From: Streptomyces reniochalinae
Lineage (GTDB): Bacteria; Actinomycetota; Actinomycetes; Streptomycetales; Streptomycetaceae
DNA: 64,000 bases
Direction of reading: 5' to 3'
NCBI RefSeq assembly: GCF_003323735.1
Contig: NZ_QOIM01000038.1
Coordinates: 62,001-126,000 of the forward strand
Part shown: in pieces, positions 54,148 through 64,000 of the stretch
Numbering within the stretch: the stretch's first letter is position 1
Layout: each line of letters opens with the position of its first letter
Position numbers and translations under genes: made by a program
The notes under the pieces: generated by a model
What the model was told of the DNA's origin: nothing
Seen by the model: the letters and a program-made list of their open reading frames with translations, nothing else
The model's database searches: none

Positions 54148-54200
54148 AGGGACCTCACCGGTCCCGGAAGGGCCTCGCCGGTCGCGGAAGGTCTCACTGG
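54148..54200. repeat. Three imperfect 19-20-base direct repeats at the end of tpiA
   Basis: Three adjacent units of the form cctcaccggtcccggaagg / cctcgccggtcgcggaagg / tctcactggtcgcggaag; the last encodes the tpiA C-terminus. Looks like slippage duplication of the gene end. Confidence 0.6.
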
Positions 54201-54970
54201 TCGCGGAAGCGGATGATCTTGACGAACTCCTCCGCGTCCAGGGAGGCACCGCCGACGAGGGCGCCGTCGATGTCGGGCTGCGCCATGATCTTGGCGACGT
54301 TGCCGGACTTCACGGAGCCGCCGTACTGGATGCGGACCCGCTGGGCCGTCTCCTCGTCGTACAGCTCACCGATCCGCTGCCGGATCGCGCCGCAGACCTC
54401 CTGCGCGTCCTCCTCGCCGCAGACCTTGCCCGTGCCAATGGCCCAGACGGGCTCGTAGGCGATGACCAGCCCGGCCACGGACTCGGCGGAGACGTCCTTG
54501 AGCCCGCCGTCGACCTGGGCGAGGGTGTGGGAGACGTGGTTGCCCGCCTCGCGGACGGACAGCTCTTCGCCGACGCACATGATCGGGGTCAGGCCGTGCT
54601 TGAGGGCGGCCTTGACCTTGGCGTTGACGACCGGCTCGTCCTCGCCGTGGTACTGGCGGCGCTCGGAGTGGCCGATGGTGACGAAGGTGCAGTTGAGCTT
54701 CGCCAGCAGCGGCCCCGAGACCTCACCGGTGTAGGCACCGGAGTCGTGCGCGGAGACGTCCTGCGCGCCGTACTTGATCCGCAGCTTGTCGCCGTCGACC
54801 AGCGTCTGCACGGAGCGCAGGTCGGTGAAGGGCGGCAGCACCGCGACCTCCACGGCCTCGTAGTCCTTGTCCGTGAGCGCGAAGGCGAGCTTCTGGACGT
54901 GGGCGATGGCCTCCAGGTGGTTGAGGTTCATCTTCCAGTTGCCCGCCATCAGCGGGGTGCGGGTAGCCAT
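54194..54970 (-). CDS. tpiA: Triosephosphate isomerase
   Basis: 258 residues. Landmarks are [20 protein letters not shown] (active-site Lys), [20 protein letters not shown] (catalytic His), [20 protein letters not shown] (catalytic Glu and flexible loop) and [20 protein letters not shown]. It interconverts the triose phosphates. The last codons (FRDQ) are part of a triplicated, about 20-base, DNA repeat that continues past the stop. Confidence 0.97.
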   Translation of the reverse strand: MATRTPLMAGNWKMNLNHLEAIAHVQKLAFALTDKDYEAVEVAVLPPFTDLRSVQTLVDGDKLRIKYGAQDVSAHDSGAYTGEVSGPLLAKLNCTFVTIGHSERRQYHGEDEPVVNAKVKAALKHGLTPIMCVGEELSVREAGNHVSHTLAQVDGGLKDVSAESVAGLVIAYEPVWAIGTGKVCGEEDAQEVCGAIRQRIGELYDEETAQRVRIQYGGSVKSGNVAKIMAQPDIDGALVGGASLDAEEFVKIIRFRDQ

Positions 54971-55066
54971 GCCCCTCCTGTCGTGTTCGCTTCTCCGCCC
55001 ACGCGGCGCAGTGCGAGTTTCGTGGTTGTCCGCGGCCCGGCAGCCGCGCGTGCGACGCTCACGGCG

Positions 55067-56299
55067 TCAGTCCTCCAGTGCGGCCAGCCCAGGGAGCGTC
55101 TTGCCCTCGAGGTATTCGAGGCTGGCGCCGCCGCCGGTCGAGATGTGTCCGAACGCGTTCTCGTCGAAGCCCAGCTGACGGACCGCGGCGGCGCTGTCGC
55201 CGCCGCCCACGACGGTGAAGGCCCCGTTCCCCTCCGAAGAGGAGGCGGCGTCGAGCAGGCCCTGGGCGACGGCCTTCGTGCCGTCGGCGAAGTCAGGGTG
55301 CTCGAAGACGCCCATCGGACCGTTCCAGAAGACCGTGGCCGCGTCGGCGAGCTTCGCGGCGTAGAGCTTACGGCTCTCGGGGCCGATGTCCAGGCCCTCC
55401 AGGTCGGCGGGGATCGCGTCCGCGGCGACCACCGTCGGGTCGGCCGGTGCCTTGGTCTTCAGGTCGGGGAACTCGGCCGCTGCCACCACGTCGACCGGCA
55501 GCACGAACTCCACGCCCAGCTGCTCGGCGCGCTCCAGGTAGCCCTTGACCGCGGGGATCTGGTCCTCCTGGAGGAGCGACTCGCCGACCTCGTAGCCCTT
55601 GGCCGCCAGGAAGGTGTACGCCATACCGCCGCCGATCAGCAGCCGGTCGGCCTTGCCGAGCAGGTGGTCGATGACGCCGAGCTTGTCGGAGACCTTGGCG
55701 CCGCCCAGGACGACGACGTAGGGCCGCCGGACGTCCTCGGTCAGCTTCTTGAGGACGCCGACCTCGGTGGCGATCAGGTACCCGGCGGCGTGCGGCAGGC
55801 GGGCCGGCAGGTCGTAGACCGAGGCGTGCTTGCGGTGCACGGCGCCGAAGCCGTCACCCACGTAGGCGTCGGCCAGCGCGGCCAGCTCGTCGGCGAAAGC
55901 GCCGCGCTCGGCGTCGTCCTTGCTCGTCTCGCCGGCGTTGAAGCGGAGGTTCTCCAGCAGCGTGACCCCGCCGTCGGCGCTCTCGCCGACGGTGGCCTTC
56001 GCACTGTCGCCCACCGTGTCGGTCGCGAACGCGACCTGCTTGCCGAGGAGTTCGCCGAGCCGTCGCGCGACGGGCGCCAGCGAGAACTGCGGGTCAGGGG
56101 CGCCCTTGGGGCGGCCCAGGTGCGAGGCCACGACCACCCGCGCGCCGTTCTCGGCGAGCTTCGTGATCGTGGGCACGGCCGCGCGGATGCGGCCGTCGTC
56201 GGTGATGGTGTCGCCGTCGAGCGGGACGTTGAGGTCGGCGCGGACGAAGACCCGCTTGCCGCTCACGCCGTCGGCGACGAGTTCGTCGATCGTCTTCAT
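55067..56299 (-). CDS. pgk: Phosphoglycerate kinase
   Basis: 410 residues from ATG 56299. Landmarks are [80 protein letters not shown] and the nucleotide-binding [20 protein letters not shown]. It makes ATP from 1,3-bisphosphoglycerate. It lies between gap and tpiA on the same strand, as in many actinomycetes. Confidence 0.97.
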   Translation of the reverse strand: MKTIDELVADGVSGKRVFVRADLNVPLDGDTITDDGRIRAAVPTITKLAENGARVVVASHLGRPKGAPDPQFSLAPVARRLGELLGKQVAFATDTVGDSAKATVGESADGGVTLLENLRFNAGETSKDDAERGAFADELAALADAYVGDGFGAVHRKHASVYDLPARLPHAAGYLIATEVGVLKKLTEDVRRPYVVVLGGAKVSDKLGVIDHLLGKADRLLIGGGMAYTFLAAKGYEVGESLLQEDQIPAVKGYLERAEQLGVEFVLPVDVVAAAEFPDLKTKAPADPTVVAADAIPADLEGLDIGPESRKLYAAKLADAATVFWNGPMGVFEHPDFADGTKAVAQGLLDAASSSEGNGAFTVVGGGDSAAAVRQLGFDENAFGHISTGGGASLEYLEGKTLPGLAALED

Positions 56300-56362
56300 G
56301 GCTGGCTCCTGTGGCTCCAGTCGGGGGGTGCAAGGGGTGTGCACCGGTCGGACGCGGCATGG

Positions 56363-56395
56363 GACAGGGCTCGTGCGCGGGGCACGAGCCCTGTC
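56363..56395 (-). terminator. Intercistronic hairpin between gap and pgk
   Basis: A perfect 14-bp stem (56363-56376 with 56382-56395) and a 5-base loop, 23 bases after the gap stop. It may reduce readthrough into pgk or protect gap mRNA. Confidence 0.6.
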
Positions 56396-56417
56396 GTTCA
56401 TGCGCGGCCGCCCGGAC

Positions 56418-57437
<1,020 letters not shown>

Positions 57438-57559
57438 CTAGGTACGCCGGTACGAGACACCGGCGAGTGCTGTTTGGATGTCCCCGACCGAGTCCGACCC
57501 TACCTCTCCATCGGGGCGGGTCCCACATCGGCCGGGCGGGCCGGGCAGCCGCTCGAACT

Positions 57560-57655
57560 CGCCGCTCAGGCGAGCGTTTTCCCGCTCGTCGGACAAGTAA
57601 TTCCACGCTCGCGGGAGCGGCATTTCCCCGCTCATCAGACGAGCGTTCCACTGCT
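57560..57655. repeat. Four imperfect ~23-base repeats with CGCTC/GAGCG half-sites upstream of gap
   Basis: Successive units start with CGCTC near 57563, 57583, 57606 and 57629 and end in a TTTTCC, TAATTCC, ATTTCC or GTTCC tail. Several pairs form inverted repeats, such as CGCTCATCAGACGAGCG. The unit is AT-richer than its surroundings and lies between whiA and gap. Confidence 0.55.
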
Positions 57656-57681
57656 CTCCTGAGAAGCGTTTATCCGGCCTT

Positions 57682-58659
57682 TCAGCCGACCATTTCCTCG
57701 GTCAGATTGGACTCGGTACCCGCAATTCCGAGGTCCTGCGCACGCTTGTCCGCCATGGCCAGCAACCGGCGGATGCGGCCCGCCACGGCGTCCTTGGTCA
57801 GCGGCGGGTCGGCCAGCGCGCCCAGCTCCTCCAGCGAGGCCTGCTTGTGCTCCATCCGCAGCCGCCCGGCGGCGGCCAGGTGCTCGGGCACCTCGTCGCC
57901 CAGGATCTCCAGAGCGCGCTGCACCCTGGCGCCCGCGGCGACGGCGGCGCGGGCCGAGCGGCGCAGGTTGGCGTCGTCGAAGTTGGCCAGCCGGTTGGCG
58001 GTGGCGCGCACCTCGCGGCGCATCCGCCGCTCCTCCCACGCCAGCACCGACTCGTGCGCGCCCAGCCGCGTCAACAGCGCGCCGATGGCGTCACCGTCAC
58101 GGACGACGACGCGGTCCACACCGCGCACCTCGCGCGCCTTGGCGGCGATCTGGAGCCGGCGGGCCGCGCCGACCAGGGCCAGTGCCGCCTCCGGGCCCGG
58201 GCAGGTGACCTCCAGGGACGAGCTGCGCCCCGGCTCGGTGAGCGAACCGTGCGCCAGGAACGCGCCCCGCCAGGCGGCCTCGGCGTCGCAGGTGGCCCCC
58301 GAGACCACCTGCGGGGGCAGGCCGCGGATGGGCCGGCCGCGCCCGTCGACCAGGCCGGTCTGCCGGGCGAGCTGATCGCCGCCGGCGACCACCCGTACGA
58401 CGTACCGGCTGTTGCGCCGCAGGCCGCTGGGGGCCATCACCACCAGGTCGGAGGAGTGCCCGAAGATCTCCAGGATGTCCTTGCGCAGCCGGCGGGCGGC
58501 GATGCCCGTGTCCAGCTCCGCCTCGATCACGATCCGCCCGCTCACCAGGTGCAGCCCACCAGCGAAGCGCAGGATCGACGAGACCTCCGACTTCCGGCAG
58601 CAGGTGCGGGTGACGGGCAGCCGGGAGATCTCGTCCTTCACCGCAGGCGTCATCGCCAT
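57682..58659 (-). CDS. whiA: Sporulation regulator WhiA
   Basis: 325 residues, close to the usual WhiA length. The N-terminal half is a degenerate LAGLIDADG homing-endonuclease-like domain ([40 protein letters not shown]). The C-terminal half is a DNA-binding domain ([40 protein letters not shown]). It controls early sporulation in Streptomyces together with WhiB. It overlaps yvcK and belongs to the conserved yvcK-rapZ-uvrC cluster. Confidence 0.96.
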   Translation of the reverse strand: MAMTPAVKDEISRLPVTRTCCRKSEVSSILRFAGGLHLVSGRIVIEAELDTGIAARRLRKDILEIFGHSSDLVVMAPSGLRRNSRYVVRVVAGGDQLARQTGLVDGRGRPIRGLPPQVVSGATCDAEAAWRGAFLAHGSLTEPGRSSSLEVTCPGPEAALALVGAARRLQIAAKAREVRGVDRVVVRDGDAIGALLTRLGAHESVLAWEERRMRREVRATANRLANFDDANLRRSARAAVAAGARVQRALEILGDEVPEHLAAAGRLRMEHKQASLEELGALADPPLTKDAVAGRIRRLLAMADKRAQDLGIAGTESNLTEEMVG

Positions 58660-59684
58660 GGGCCGATCCTTCCATGCATCCGAAAAATACGGTCGTACGC
58701 GGCGGCCAGCAGCTCCGGGTCGTGCCGGGGAGCTCCCCCAGCTGCCGCCACGGGTGCCAGCTCGACCTTCCCGCCGAGCTGATCGGCGGCCTCGCTGAGG
58801 GAATCCTGGTCGGGCACGGCATCCTGGTCGGCCAGCACCACGTCGAAGGTGAGTTTAGGGGCGTGTCGCCCCAAAACCTCCAAATGACGCTGCGGGGAAA
58901 AACCGTCCGTTTCTCCCGGTTGCGGAGCGAGGTTGAGTGAGAGGACCTTGCGGGCCTTCGTCTCGGTCAGCGCCTCCAGCAGCTCGGGCACCAGCAGATG
59001 CGGGATGACGGAGGAGAACCAGGAGCCGGGGCCCAGCACCACCCAGTCGGCGTCAAGGACCGCCTGCACGGCCTCCGGCACCGCGGGCGGGTCGGCGGGG
59101 ACCAGATGGACCTCCTGGACCTCGCCGCGGGTGAGCGCCACAGTGGCCTGGCCGCGGACGGTGGAAAGATCCTCGGGGTGCGCCGGATCGTGCCCGCGCA
59201 CGCTCGCGCGCAGCTCCAGCGGCACCGCCGACATCGGCAGCACCCGGCCGTGCGCGCCCAGCAGCTTGCCGACCAGGTCCAGCGCCTGCACGTGATCGCC
59301 CAGCTGCTCCCACAGTGCGACGATCAGCAGATTGCCGACCGCGTGTTCGTGCAGCTCGCCCCTGCTCTCGAAGCGGTGCTGGATCACCTGCGCCCAGGTG
59401 CGGCCCCACTCGTCGTCTCCGCACAGCGCGGCCAGCGCCTTGCGCAGGTCACCGGGTGGCAGCACCCCCAGCTCGTCGCGGAGCCGCCCGCTGGAGCCGC
59501 CGTCGTCGGCGACGGTGACCACGGCGGTCAGGTCCCCGGTGATGCGGCGCAGCGCCGTCAGCGACGCCGACAGGCCCATGCCGCCGCCGAGCGCGACCAC
59601 CTTGGGCTGCTTGGAAGTGAAGCCGCGCAGTGCGCCGCGCGGCCCGGCCAGATGCCTCAGGCTCCTACGGGCCATGGGCGTCAC
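58650..59684 (-). CDS. yvcK: YvcK/CofD-like UDP-sugar-binding regulator
   Basis: 344 residues from GTG 59684. Landmarks are [60 protein letters not shown] and [20 protein letters not shown]. Family members bind UDP-GlcNAc and influence cell-wall and carbon metabolism. The start overlaps the rapZ stop (GTGA), and the stop overlaps whiA, so all are translated together. Gene name follows the B. subtilis homologue. Confidence 0.94.
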   Translation of the reverse strand: MTPMARRSLRHLAGPRGALRGFTSKQPKVVALGGGMGLSASLTALRRITGDLTAVVTVADDGGSSGRLRDELGVLPPGDLRKALAALCGDDEWGRTWAQVIQHRFESRGELHEHAVGNLLIVALWEQLGDHVQALDLVGKLLGAHGRVLPMSAVPLELRASVRGHDPAHPEDLSTVRGQATVALTRGEVQEVHLVPADPPAVPEAVQAVLDADWVVLGPGSWFSSVIPHLLVPELLEALTETKARKVLSLNLAPQPGETDGFSPQRHLEVLGRHAPKLTFDVVLADQDAVPDQDSLSEAADQLGGKVELAPVAAAGGAPRHDPELLAAAYDRIFRMHGRIGPWR

Positions 59685-60625
59685 TCACGCCCCATGTCAC
59701 GGTGGACGACCACCGTCTCCACGCCGCCGTCGGAGAGCCTGCGTGCCAGCTTCTCGGACATGGCGACGCTGCGGTGCTTGCCGCCGGTGCACCCGACGGC
59801 GACGGTCACATACCGCTTGCCCTCCCTGCGGTAGCCGGCGGCGATCAGTTGCAGCAGCTCCGTGTAACGGTCCAGGAACTCCTTGGCGCCCGGCTGGTTG
59901 AAGACGTAGTTGGAGACCTCCTCGCTGGTGCCCGTGTAGGGGCGCAGCTCGGGGACCCAGTGCGGGTTGGGCAGAAAGCGGCAGTCGACGACGAGGTCGG
60001 CGTCCACGGGCAGGCCGTACTTGTAGCCGAACGACATGACGGTGGCCCGCAGCTCGGGCTCCTCCTCGCCCGCGAACTGGGCGTCCAGCTTGGCGCGCAG
60101 CTCGTGCACGTTCAGGCTGGAGGTGTCGATCACCAGGTCGGCGTCACCGCGCAGCTCGCGCAGCAGGTCGCGCTCGGCGGCGATGCCGTCCACGATGCGC
60201 CCGTCGCCCTGCAACGGGTGCGGGCGGCGCACGGACTCGAAGCGGCGGACCAGGGCCTCGTCGGAGGCCTCCAGGTAGACGATGCGGCGGGCGACGTTGT
60301 AGGTCGCCAGGTCGGCGAGCGAGCCCTTGAGGTTGTCGAAGAAGTTACGGCCGCGTACGTCCACGACGACGGCGATCCTGGCCACGTTCCCCTGCGACCT
60401 GGCGCCCAGCTCGACCATCGTCGGGATCAGCTCGGGCGGCAGGTTGTCGACGACGAACCAGCCCAGATCCTCCAGGCACTTGGCCGCGGTGCTGCGGCCC
60501 GCGCCCGACATCCCCGAGATGATCACCAACTCCGGGATCGTCGCGCCCGCCGCCTCCTCCGGCTGCGCCGGCTTGAGCGTACTCACCACTGCTCCGTCTC
60601 CGCGCTGCTCACGTTCCGCGCTCAT
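59681..60625 (-). CDS. rapZ: RapZ-like nucleotide-binding protein (RNase adapter family)
   Basis: About 314 residues from ATG 60625 (GGGGGA 7 bases upstream). An in-frame GTG at 60739 overlaps the uvrC stop and would add 38 residues, so the true start is open. Landmarks are the P-loop [40 protein letters not shown], and [40 protein letters not shown]. In E. coli RapZ guides RNase E to GlmZ; in actinobacteria its job is less clear. Confidence 0.94.
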   Translation of the reverse strand: MSAEREQRGDGAVVSTLKPAQPEEAAGATIPELVIISGMSGAGRSTAAKCLEDLGWFVVDNLPPELIPTMVELGARSQGNVARIAVVVDVRGRNFFDNLKGSLADLATYNVARRIVYLEASDEALVRRFESVRRPHPLQGDGRIVDGIAAERDLLRELRGDADLVIDTSSLNVHELRAKLDAQFAGEEEPELRATVMSFGYKYGLPVDADLVVDCRFLPNPHWVPELRPYTGTSEEVSNYVFNQPGAKEFLDRYTELLQLIAAGYRREGKRYVTVAVGCTGGKHRSVAMSEKLARRLSDGGVETVVVHRDMGRE

Positions 60626-60735
60626 GCTGTCATCCCCCGAAATGTCGATCTTCGTGCGGTGCGGCGGCACCGGCGCCCCCGGCTCCACCAACCGTCCGGC
60701 GCCGTTCGCACGCACGTCGATCCGGCGCCGTTCAC

Positions 60736-62859
60736 TCACTCCTCTTCAACGATCTCACCGGTCGCGGTATTCACCACCGGGCCCGCGGGCGCGCCCTGGG
60801 CGAGGGCTGCGGCGACCGTCTCGGCCGTCTTGCGGCCGATGCCGGGCACCTGGGAGATCTCCTCCACGCGGGCCGCCCGCAGCTTCTTGACCGAGCCGAA
60901 GTGCTTGAGCAGCGCCTTCTTCCGGGTCTCCCCCAGCCCCTGGACGGCGTCCAGCGGGCTGCTGCGGAGCCGCTTGCCGCGCTTGCCCCGCTGATAGCGG
61001 ATCGCGAAGCGGTGGGCCTCGTCCCGCACCCGCTGGAGCAGATAGAGCCCCTCGCTGGAGCGGGGCAGCACCACCGGGTCGCTGTCGCCTGGCACCCACA
61101 CCTCCTCCAGCCGCTTGGCCAGCCCGCAGACCGCCACGTCGTCGATCCCCAGCTCCTCCAGCGCCGCCTTCGCCGCCGCGACCTGCGGCTGGCCGCCGTC
61201 GACGACCACGAGCTGCGGCGGGTAGGCGAACTTCTTGGGGCGGCCCTCCTCGTCCCTGACGGCGCCCTGGGCCGACGCGCCGTGCTCGGGCGCGGGCTCC
61301 GGCGACAGCTGGGGAGAGAGCTCGGGTACGGACTCGTGCACGGGTTCGGATCCGGGCCGCGGGTCAGGGGAGCCGCCCTCCGGGCCCGCCTCCAGCTCGC
61401 CGCCCAGCTCCTCCTCGGGCCACTCCCCGGTCTTCTGCTTCTCGACCAGGTAGCGGCGGAACCGGCGGCTGATCACCTCGTGCATGGCGCGCACGTCGTC
61501 CTGTCCCGCGAAGGACTTGATCTGGAAGCGGCGGTACTCGCTCTTGCGGGCGAGGCCGTCCTCGAAGACGACCATGGAGGCCACCACGTCGTCGCCCTGG
61601 AGGTGCGAGATGTCGAAACACTCGATGCGCAGCGGCGCGGAATCCAGCTCCAGCGCGTCGGCGATCTCCTCCAGGGCGCGCGAGCGGGTGGTCAGGTCGG
61701 AGGCCCGCTTCGTCTTGTGCAGCACGAGGGCGTGCTCGGCGTTGCGCTTGACCGTCTCCATCAGGGCCCGCTTGTCGCCGCGCTGCGGAACGCGCAGGCT
61801 CACCTGGGCGCCCCGGCGTCCGGTCAGCCACTGCGCTATCGGCTCCTGGGGCTCCGGCAACGCCGGGACCAGCACCTCCTTGGGGACGCCTCCGCTGCCG
61901 CCGCCCTCGGACGCGTCGCCCTGCTCCGCTCCGTACAGCTGCTGGAGCGCGTGCTCGACCAGCTCCGGGGTGCCGACCGCCTCCACCTTGTCGGTGACCC
62001 AGCCGCGCTGACCGCGCACCCGGCCGCCGCGCACATGGAAGATCTGGAGGGCGGCCTCGAGCTCGTCCTCCGCGACGGCGATCAGGTCGGCGTCGGTGGC
62101 GTCGGTGAGCACCACCGCGTTCTTCTCCATGGCCCGCTTGAGCGCGTCGATGTCATCGCGCAGCCGGGCGGCCTGCTCGTACTCCATCTCCTCGGCCGCC
62201 TCCTGCATCCGCCCCTCCAGGCGGCGCAGGTACGAGCCCGTGTGGCCCGCCATGAAGTCGCAGAACTCCTCGGCGAGTTCGCGGTGCTCCTCGGGTGAGA
62301 CGCGGCCGACGCACGGGGCCGAGCACTTGCCGATGTAGCCCAGCAGGCAGGGCCGGCCGATCTGCGCCGAGCGCTTGAAGACCCCGGCCGAGCAGGTGCG
62401 CACGGGGAAGACGCGCAGCATCAGGTCGACCGTCTCGCGGATCGCCCAGGCCTGGCCGTAGGGGCCGAAGTAGCGCACGCCCTTCTTCTTGGGGCCGCGC
62501 ATCACCTGGACGCGGGGGAACTCCTCGTTCATCGTCACCGCGAGGGACGGATAGCTCTTGTCGTCGCGGTACTTGACGTTGAAGCGGGGTGCGAACTCCT
62601 GGATCCAGGTGTACTCGAGCTGGAGCGCCTCCACCTCGGTGCCCACCACCGTCCACTCCACCGAGGCGGCCGTCGTCACCATCGTGCGGGTGCGCGGGTG
62701 GAGGCCCGCGAGGTCCTGGAAGTAGTTGTTCAGCCGCTGGCGGAGGCTCTTGGCCTTGCCGACGTAGATCACCCTGCGGTGTTCGTCGCGGAAGCGGTAG
62801 ACCCCGGGCGAGTCGGGGATCTCTCCCGGTTTCGGGCGGTAGGTGGAGGGGTCTGCCAT
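60736..62859 (-). CDS. uvrC: Excinuclease ABC subunit UvrC
   Basis: 707 residues. GIY-YIG nuclease domain at about 14-95 ([20 protein letters not shown]), UVR motif near 205-240, the C-terminal RNase H-like nuclease with [20 protein letters not shown], and helix-hairpin-helix DNA-binding motifs at the end ([39 protein letters not shown]). It makes both incisions in nucleotide excision repair. An acidic and Pro/Ser-rich insert of about 60 residues (about 480-545, including [17 protein letters not shown]) interrupts the C-terminal nuclease region. First gene of the conserved cluster. Confidence 0.96.
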   Translation of the reverse strand: MADPSTYRPKPGEIPDSPGVYRFRDEHRRVIYVGKAKSLRQRLNNYFQDLAGLHPRTRTMVTTAASVEWTVVGTEVEALQLEYTWIQEFAPRFNVKYRDDKSYPSLAVTMNEEFPRVQVMRGPKKKGVRYFGPYGQAWAIRETVDLMLRVFPVRTCSAGVFKRSAQIGRPCLLGYIGKCSAPCVGRVSPEEHRELAEEFCDFMAGHTGSYLRRLEGRMQEAAEEMEYEQAARLRDDIDALKRAMEKNAVVLTDATDADLIAVAEDELEAALQIFHVRGGRVRGQRGWVTDKVEAVGTPELVEHALQQLYGAEQGDASEGGGSGGVPKEVLVPALPEPQEPIAQWLTGRRGAQVSLRVPQRGDKRALMETVKRNAEHALVLHKTKRASDLTTRSRALEEIADALELDSAPLRIECFDISHLQGDDVVASMVVFEDGLARKSEYRRFQIKSFAGQDDVRAMHEVISRRFRRYLVEKQKTGEWPEEELGGELEAGPEGGSPDPRPGSEPVHESVPELSPQLSPEPAPEHGASAQGAVRDEEGRPKKFAYPPQLVVVDGGQPQVAAAKAALEELGIDDVAVCGLAKRLEEVWVPGDSDPVVLPRSSEGLYLLQRVRDEAHRFAIRYQRGKRGKRLRSSPLDAVQGLGETRKKALLKHFGSVKKLRAARVEEISQVPGIGRKTAETVAAALAQGAPAGPVVNTATGEIVEEE

Positions 62860-62902
62860 ACGTCACACCCTACTGGGGAGGGGTGACGGCGATCATCGGG
62901 CG

Positions 62903-62957
62903 CGCGTCCCGCGGCCGCACGCCCGACAGGCGGGTCGCGCGGCGGCCGCGGGACGCG
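62903..62957 (-). terminator. Terminator after the metallo-beta-lactamase-fold gene
   Basis: A perfect 16-bp stem (62903-62918 with 62942-62957) and a 23-base loop with a small inner stem, 29 bases after the stop of the next gene upstream on the minus strand. Confidence 0.6.
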
Positions 62958-62985
62958 TGAGCGCGTCTCCCACCAGCCGCTCGTC

Positions 62986-63642
62986 CTACCAGCCCCGCTC
63001 GCGCCACTCCCGCAGCCGCGGGCGCTCGGCGCCGAGGGTGGTGTCGCTGCCGTGGCCCGGGTAGACCCAGGTCTCGTCGGGCAGTTGACCGAACAGCTTG
63101 TGCTCGACGTCGTCGAGGAGGCGGACGAAGTTCGCGGCGTCACCGAAGGTGTTGCCCACCCCGCCGGGGAAGAGGCAGTCGCCGGTGAACAGGTGCGGAT
63201 GGCCGTGCGGGTCGTCGTAGACCAGCGCGATCGACCCCGGGGTGTGCCCGACCAGATGCCGCGCCGTCAGCTCCACCTCGCCGACCCGCAGGGTGTCCCC
63301 GTCCTCGACGGGGACGTCGGTGGGCACGGGGATGCCCTCGGCGTCGTACCGTCCCGCGTACGTGCGCGCACCCGTCGCGTCCACCACCTCGGCGAGCGCC
63401 TGCCAGTGGTCGCCGTGCCGGTGGGTGGTCACGACGGAGGCGATGCCGTCGCCGCCGATGAGCTCCATGAGGGTGCCCGCGTCGTTGGCGGCGTCGATCA
63501 GCAGCTGCTGTCCTGTGGCCCGGCAGCGCAGCAGGTAGGCGTTGTTGTCCATCGGGCCGACGGCGACCTTGGAGATCATCAGGTCCCGCAGCTCGTGCAC
63601 GTCCGCGGGGCCGCCGACCTGGACCGTTCCGGTGTATGGCAT
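62986..63642 (-). CDS. Metallo-beta-lactamase-fold hydrolase (glyoxalase II-like)
   Basis: 218 residues from ATG 63642. The metal motif HxHxDH is in VVTTHRHGDHWQALAEV, with the further ligands in VGHTPGSIALVY, FTGDCLFPGGVGNTF and WVYPGHGSDTTLG. This set is that of the glyoxalase II/hydroxyacylglutathione hydrolase type. In mycothiol-using actinomycetes such enzymes may act on mycothiol adducts, and the neighbouring gene is a mycothiol-dependent enzyme family member. Substrate inferred. Confidence 0.88.
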   Translation of the reverse strand: MPYTGTVQVGGPADVHELRDLMISKVAVGPMDNNAYLLRCRATGQQLLIDAANDAGTLMELIGGDGIASVVTTHRHGDHWQALAEVVDATGARTYAGRYDAEGIPVPTDVPVEDGDTLRVGEVELTARHLVGHTPGSIALVYDDPHGHPHLFTGDCLFPGGVGNTFGDAANFVRLLDDVEHKLFGQLPDETWVYPGHGSDTTLGAERPRLREWRERGW

Positions 63643-63652
63643 GGGCCTCACC

Positions 63653-64000
63653 CTAAAGGGACGGCAGCATCGGCAAAGGGCCCCTCGCCGACAGGCCGCT
63701 GCCGGTCGTCCGGCCCGTGAGCCAGCCCACCAGCGCTACGGAGCTGCCCACCACCACCAGCGGCCCCTCGGGGCCCTCCGTCTTCGCGCCTGTGCGCCAG
63801 GTCCTGCCGTCCTCCGCGCGCAGTTCCAGGGCGACGGGGATGTCGGGGTGCTCGTGGAAGCGGTGCGCCATGTTGGTCAGCTCGCGGTCCACGAAGGTGC
63901 CGGGAAGGTCCTGGAGCGTGTAGCCGATGCCGAGGTCGACGTGGTGCAGTTCGACCTCGATCCAGCGGCGGAACGGGAGGGAGGAGGCGAGATCGGTCAC
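63653..64000 (-). CDS. Maleylpyruvate isomerase family mycothiol-dependent enzyme (C-terminal part)
   Basis: The C-terminal 115 residues of a longer protein; the 5' part lies beyond the window end. SSLPFRRWIEVELHHVDLGI carries conserved His of the DinB-like fold, and the C-terminal SCP2-like region contains RTWRTGAKTEGPEGPLVVVG, SSVALVGWLTGRTTG. The GTG at the window edge is in frame but is probably internal. It is 11 bases upstream of the metallo-hydrolase gene, so they form one transcript, consistent with mycothiol-linked chemistry. Confidence 0.85.
   Translation of the reverse strand: MTDLASSLPFRRWIEVELHHVDLGIGYTLQDLPGTFVDRELTNMAHRFHEHPDIPVALELRAEDGRTWRTGAKTEGPEGPLVVVGSSVALVGWLTGRTTGSGLSARGPLPMLPSL

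Overview
The window is chromosomal DNA from a Streptomyces or a very close relative. The evidence is the very high GC content with strong third-position GC bias, frequent GTG starts, many overlapping stop/start pairs (ATGA, GTGA, TGATG), and gene content and order typical of the conserved core of that genus. Both ends cut through genes: ectB on the left and a mycothiol-dependent maleylpyruvate isomerase family gene on the right. I saw no tRNA, rRNA, CRISPR array, prophage or intact insertion sequence.

Region 1 (1-10 kb): the distal part of the ectoine/5-hydroxyectoine operon (ectB-ectC-ectD), with strong hairpins between successive genes. It is followed by a class V aminotransferase, a ketoglutarate-semialdehyde-type aldehyde dehydrogenase diverging from an IclR regulator with a clear candidate operator between them, a membrane protein coupled to a NarL-type two-component system, and a YihY/BrkB membrane protein.

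Region 2 (10-24 kb) is the most accessory-looking part. It holds an MFS exporter with a low-complexity loop, a C-terminal remnant of a VOC-fold gene, a PbpA-type penicillin-binding protein, and a CmtR-type Cd/Pb sensor next to a cation transporter with a Cys-rich tail, preceded by a 46-bp perfect palindrome. It then has a GlsB-like protein, the 25-residue ribosomal protein bL37, a subtilisin-inhibitor-like secreted protein, a tandem TerD protein, regulators and small membrane proteins, a ProP-like osmolyte symporter and a YeeE/YedE sulfur transporter.

Region 3 (24-38 kb): a large acidic hypothetical protein, a secreted nuclease, an EI24 protein, dapD, a TetR/SMR efflux pair with tandem operators, a VOC protein, and the complete suf operon for Fe-S cluster assembly (sufR-sufB-sufD-Rieske-sufC-sufS-sufU-sufT) with a CAAC-N6-GTTG operator.

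Region 4 (38-64 kb): an ABC exporter and the haem A pathway (ctaA, ctaB). The central carbon block follows: tkt-tal-zwf-opcA-pgl, a truncated WXG-like gene, pgi, rbpA, secG, tpiA-pgk-gap, and the conserved whiA-yvcK-rapZ-uvrC cluster. Strong inverted repeats separate many units. The zwf/opcA/pgl genes supply NADPH through the oxidative pentose phosphate pathway, tkt/tal run the non-oxidative branch, and pgi/tpiA/pgk/gap cover glycolysis.

Most of the window is well-understood core genome. The less explained material is in the regulatory DNA (13.4 kb, 23.6-23.8 kb, 30.9 kb, 57.6 kb) and in the gene remnants at 11.8, 14.6 and 50.5 kb.
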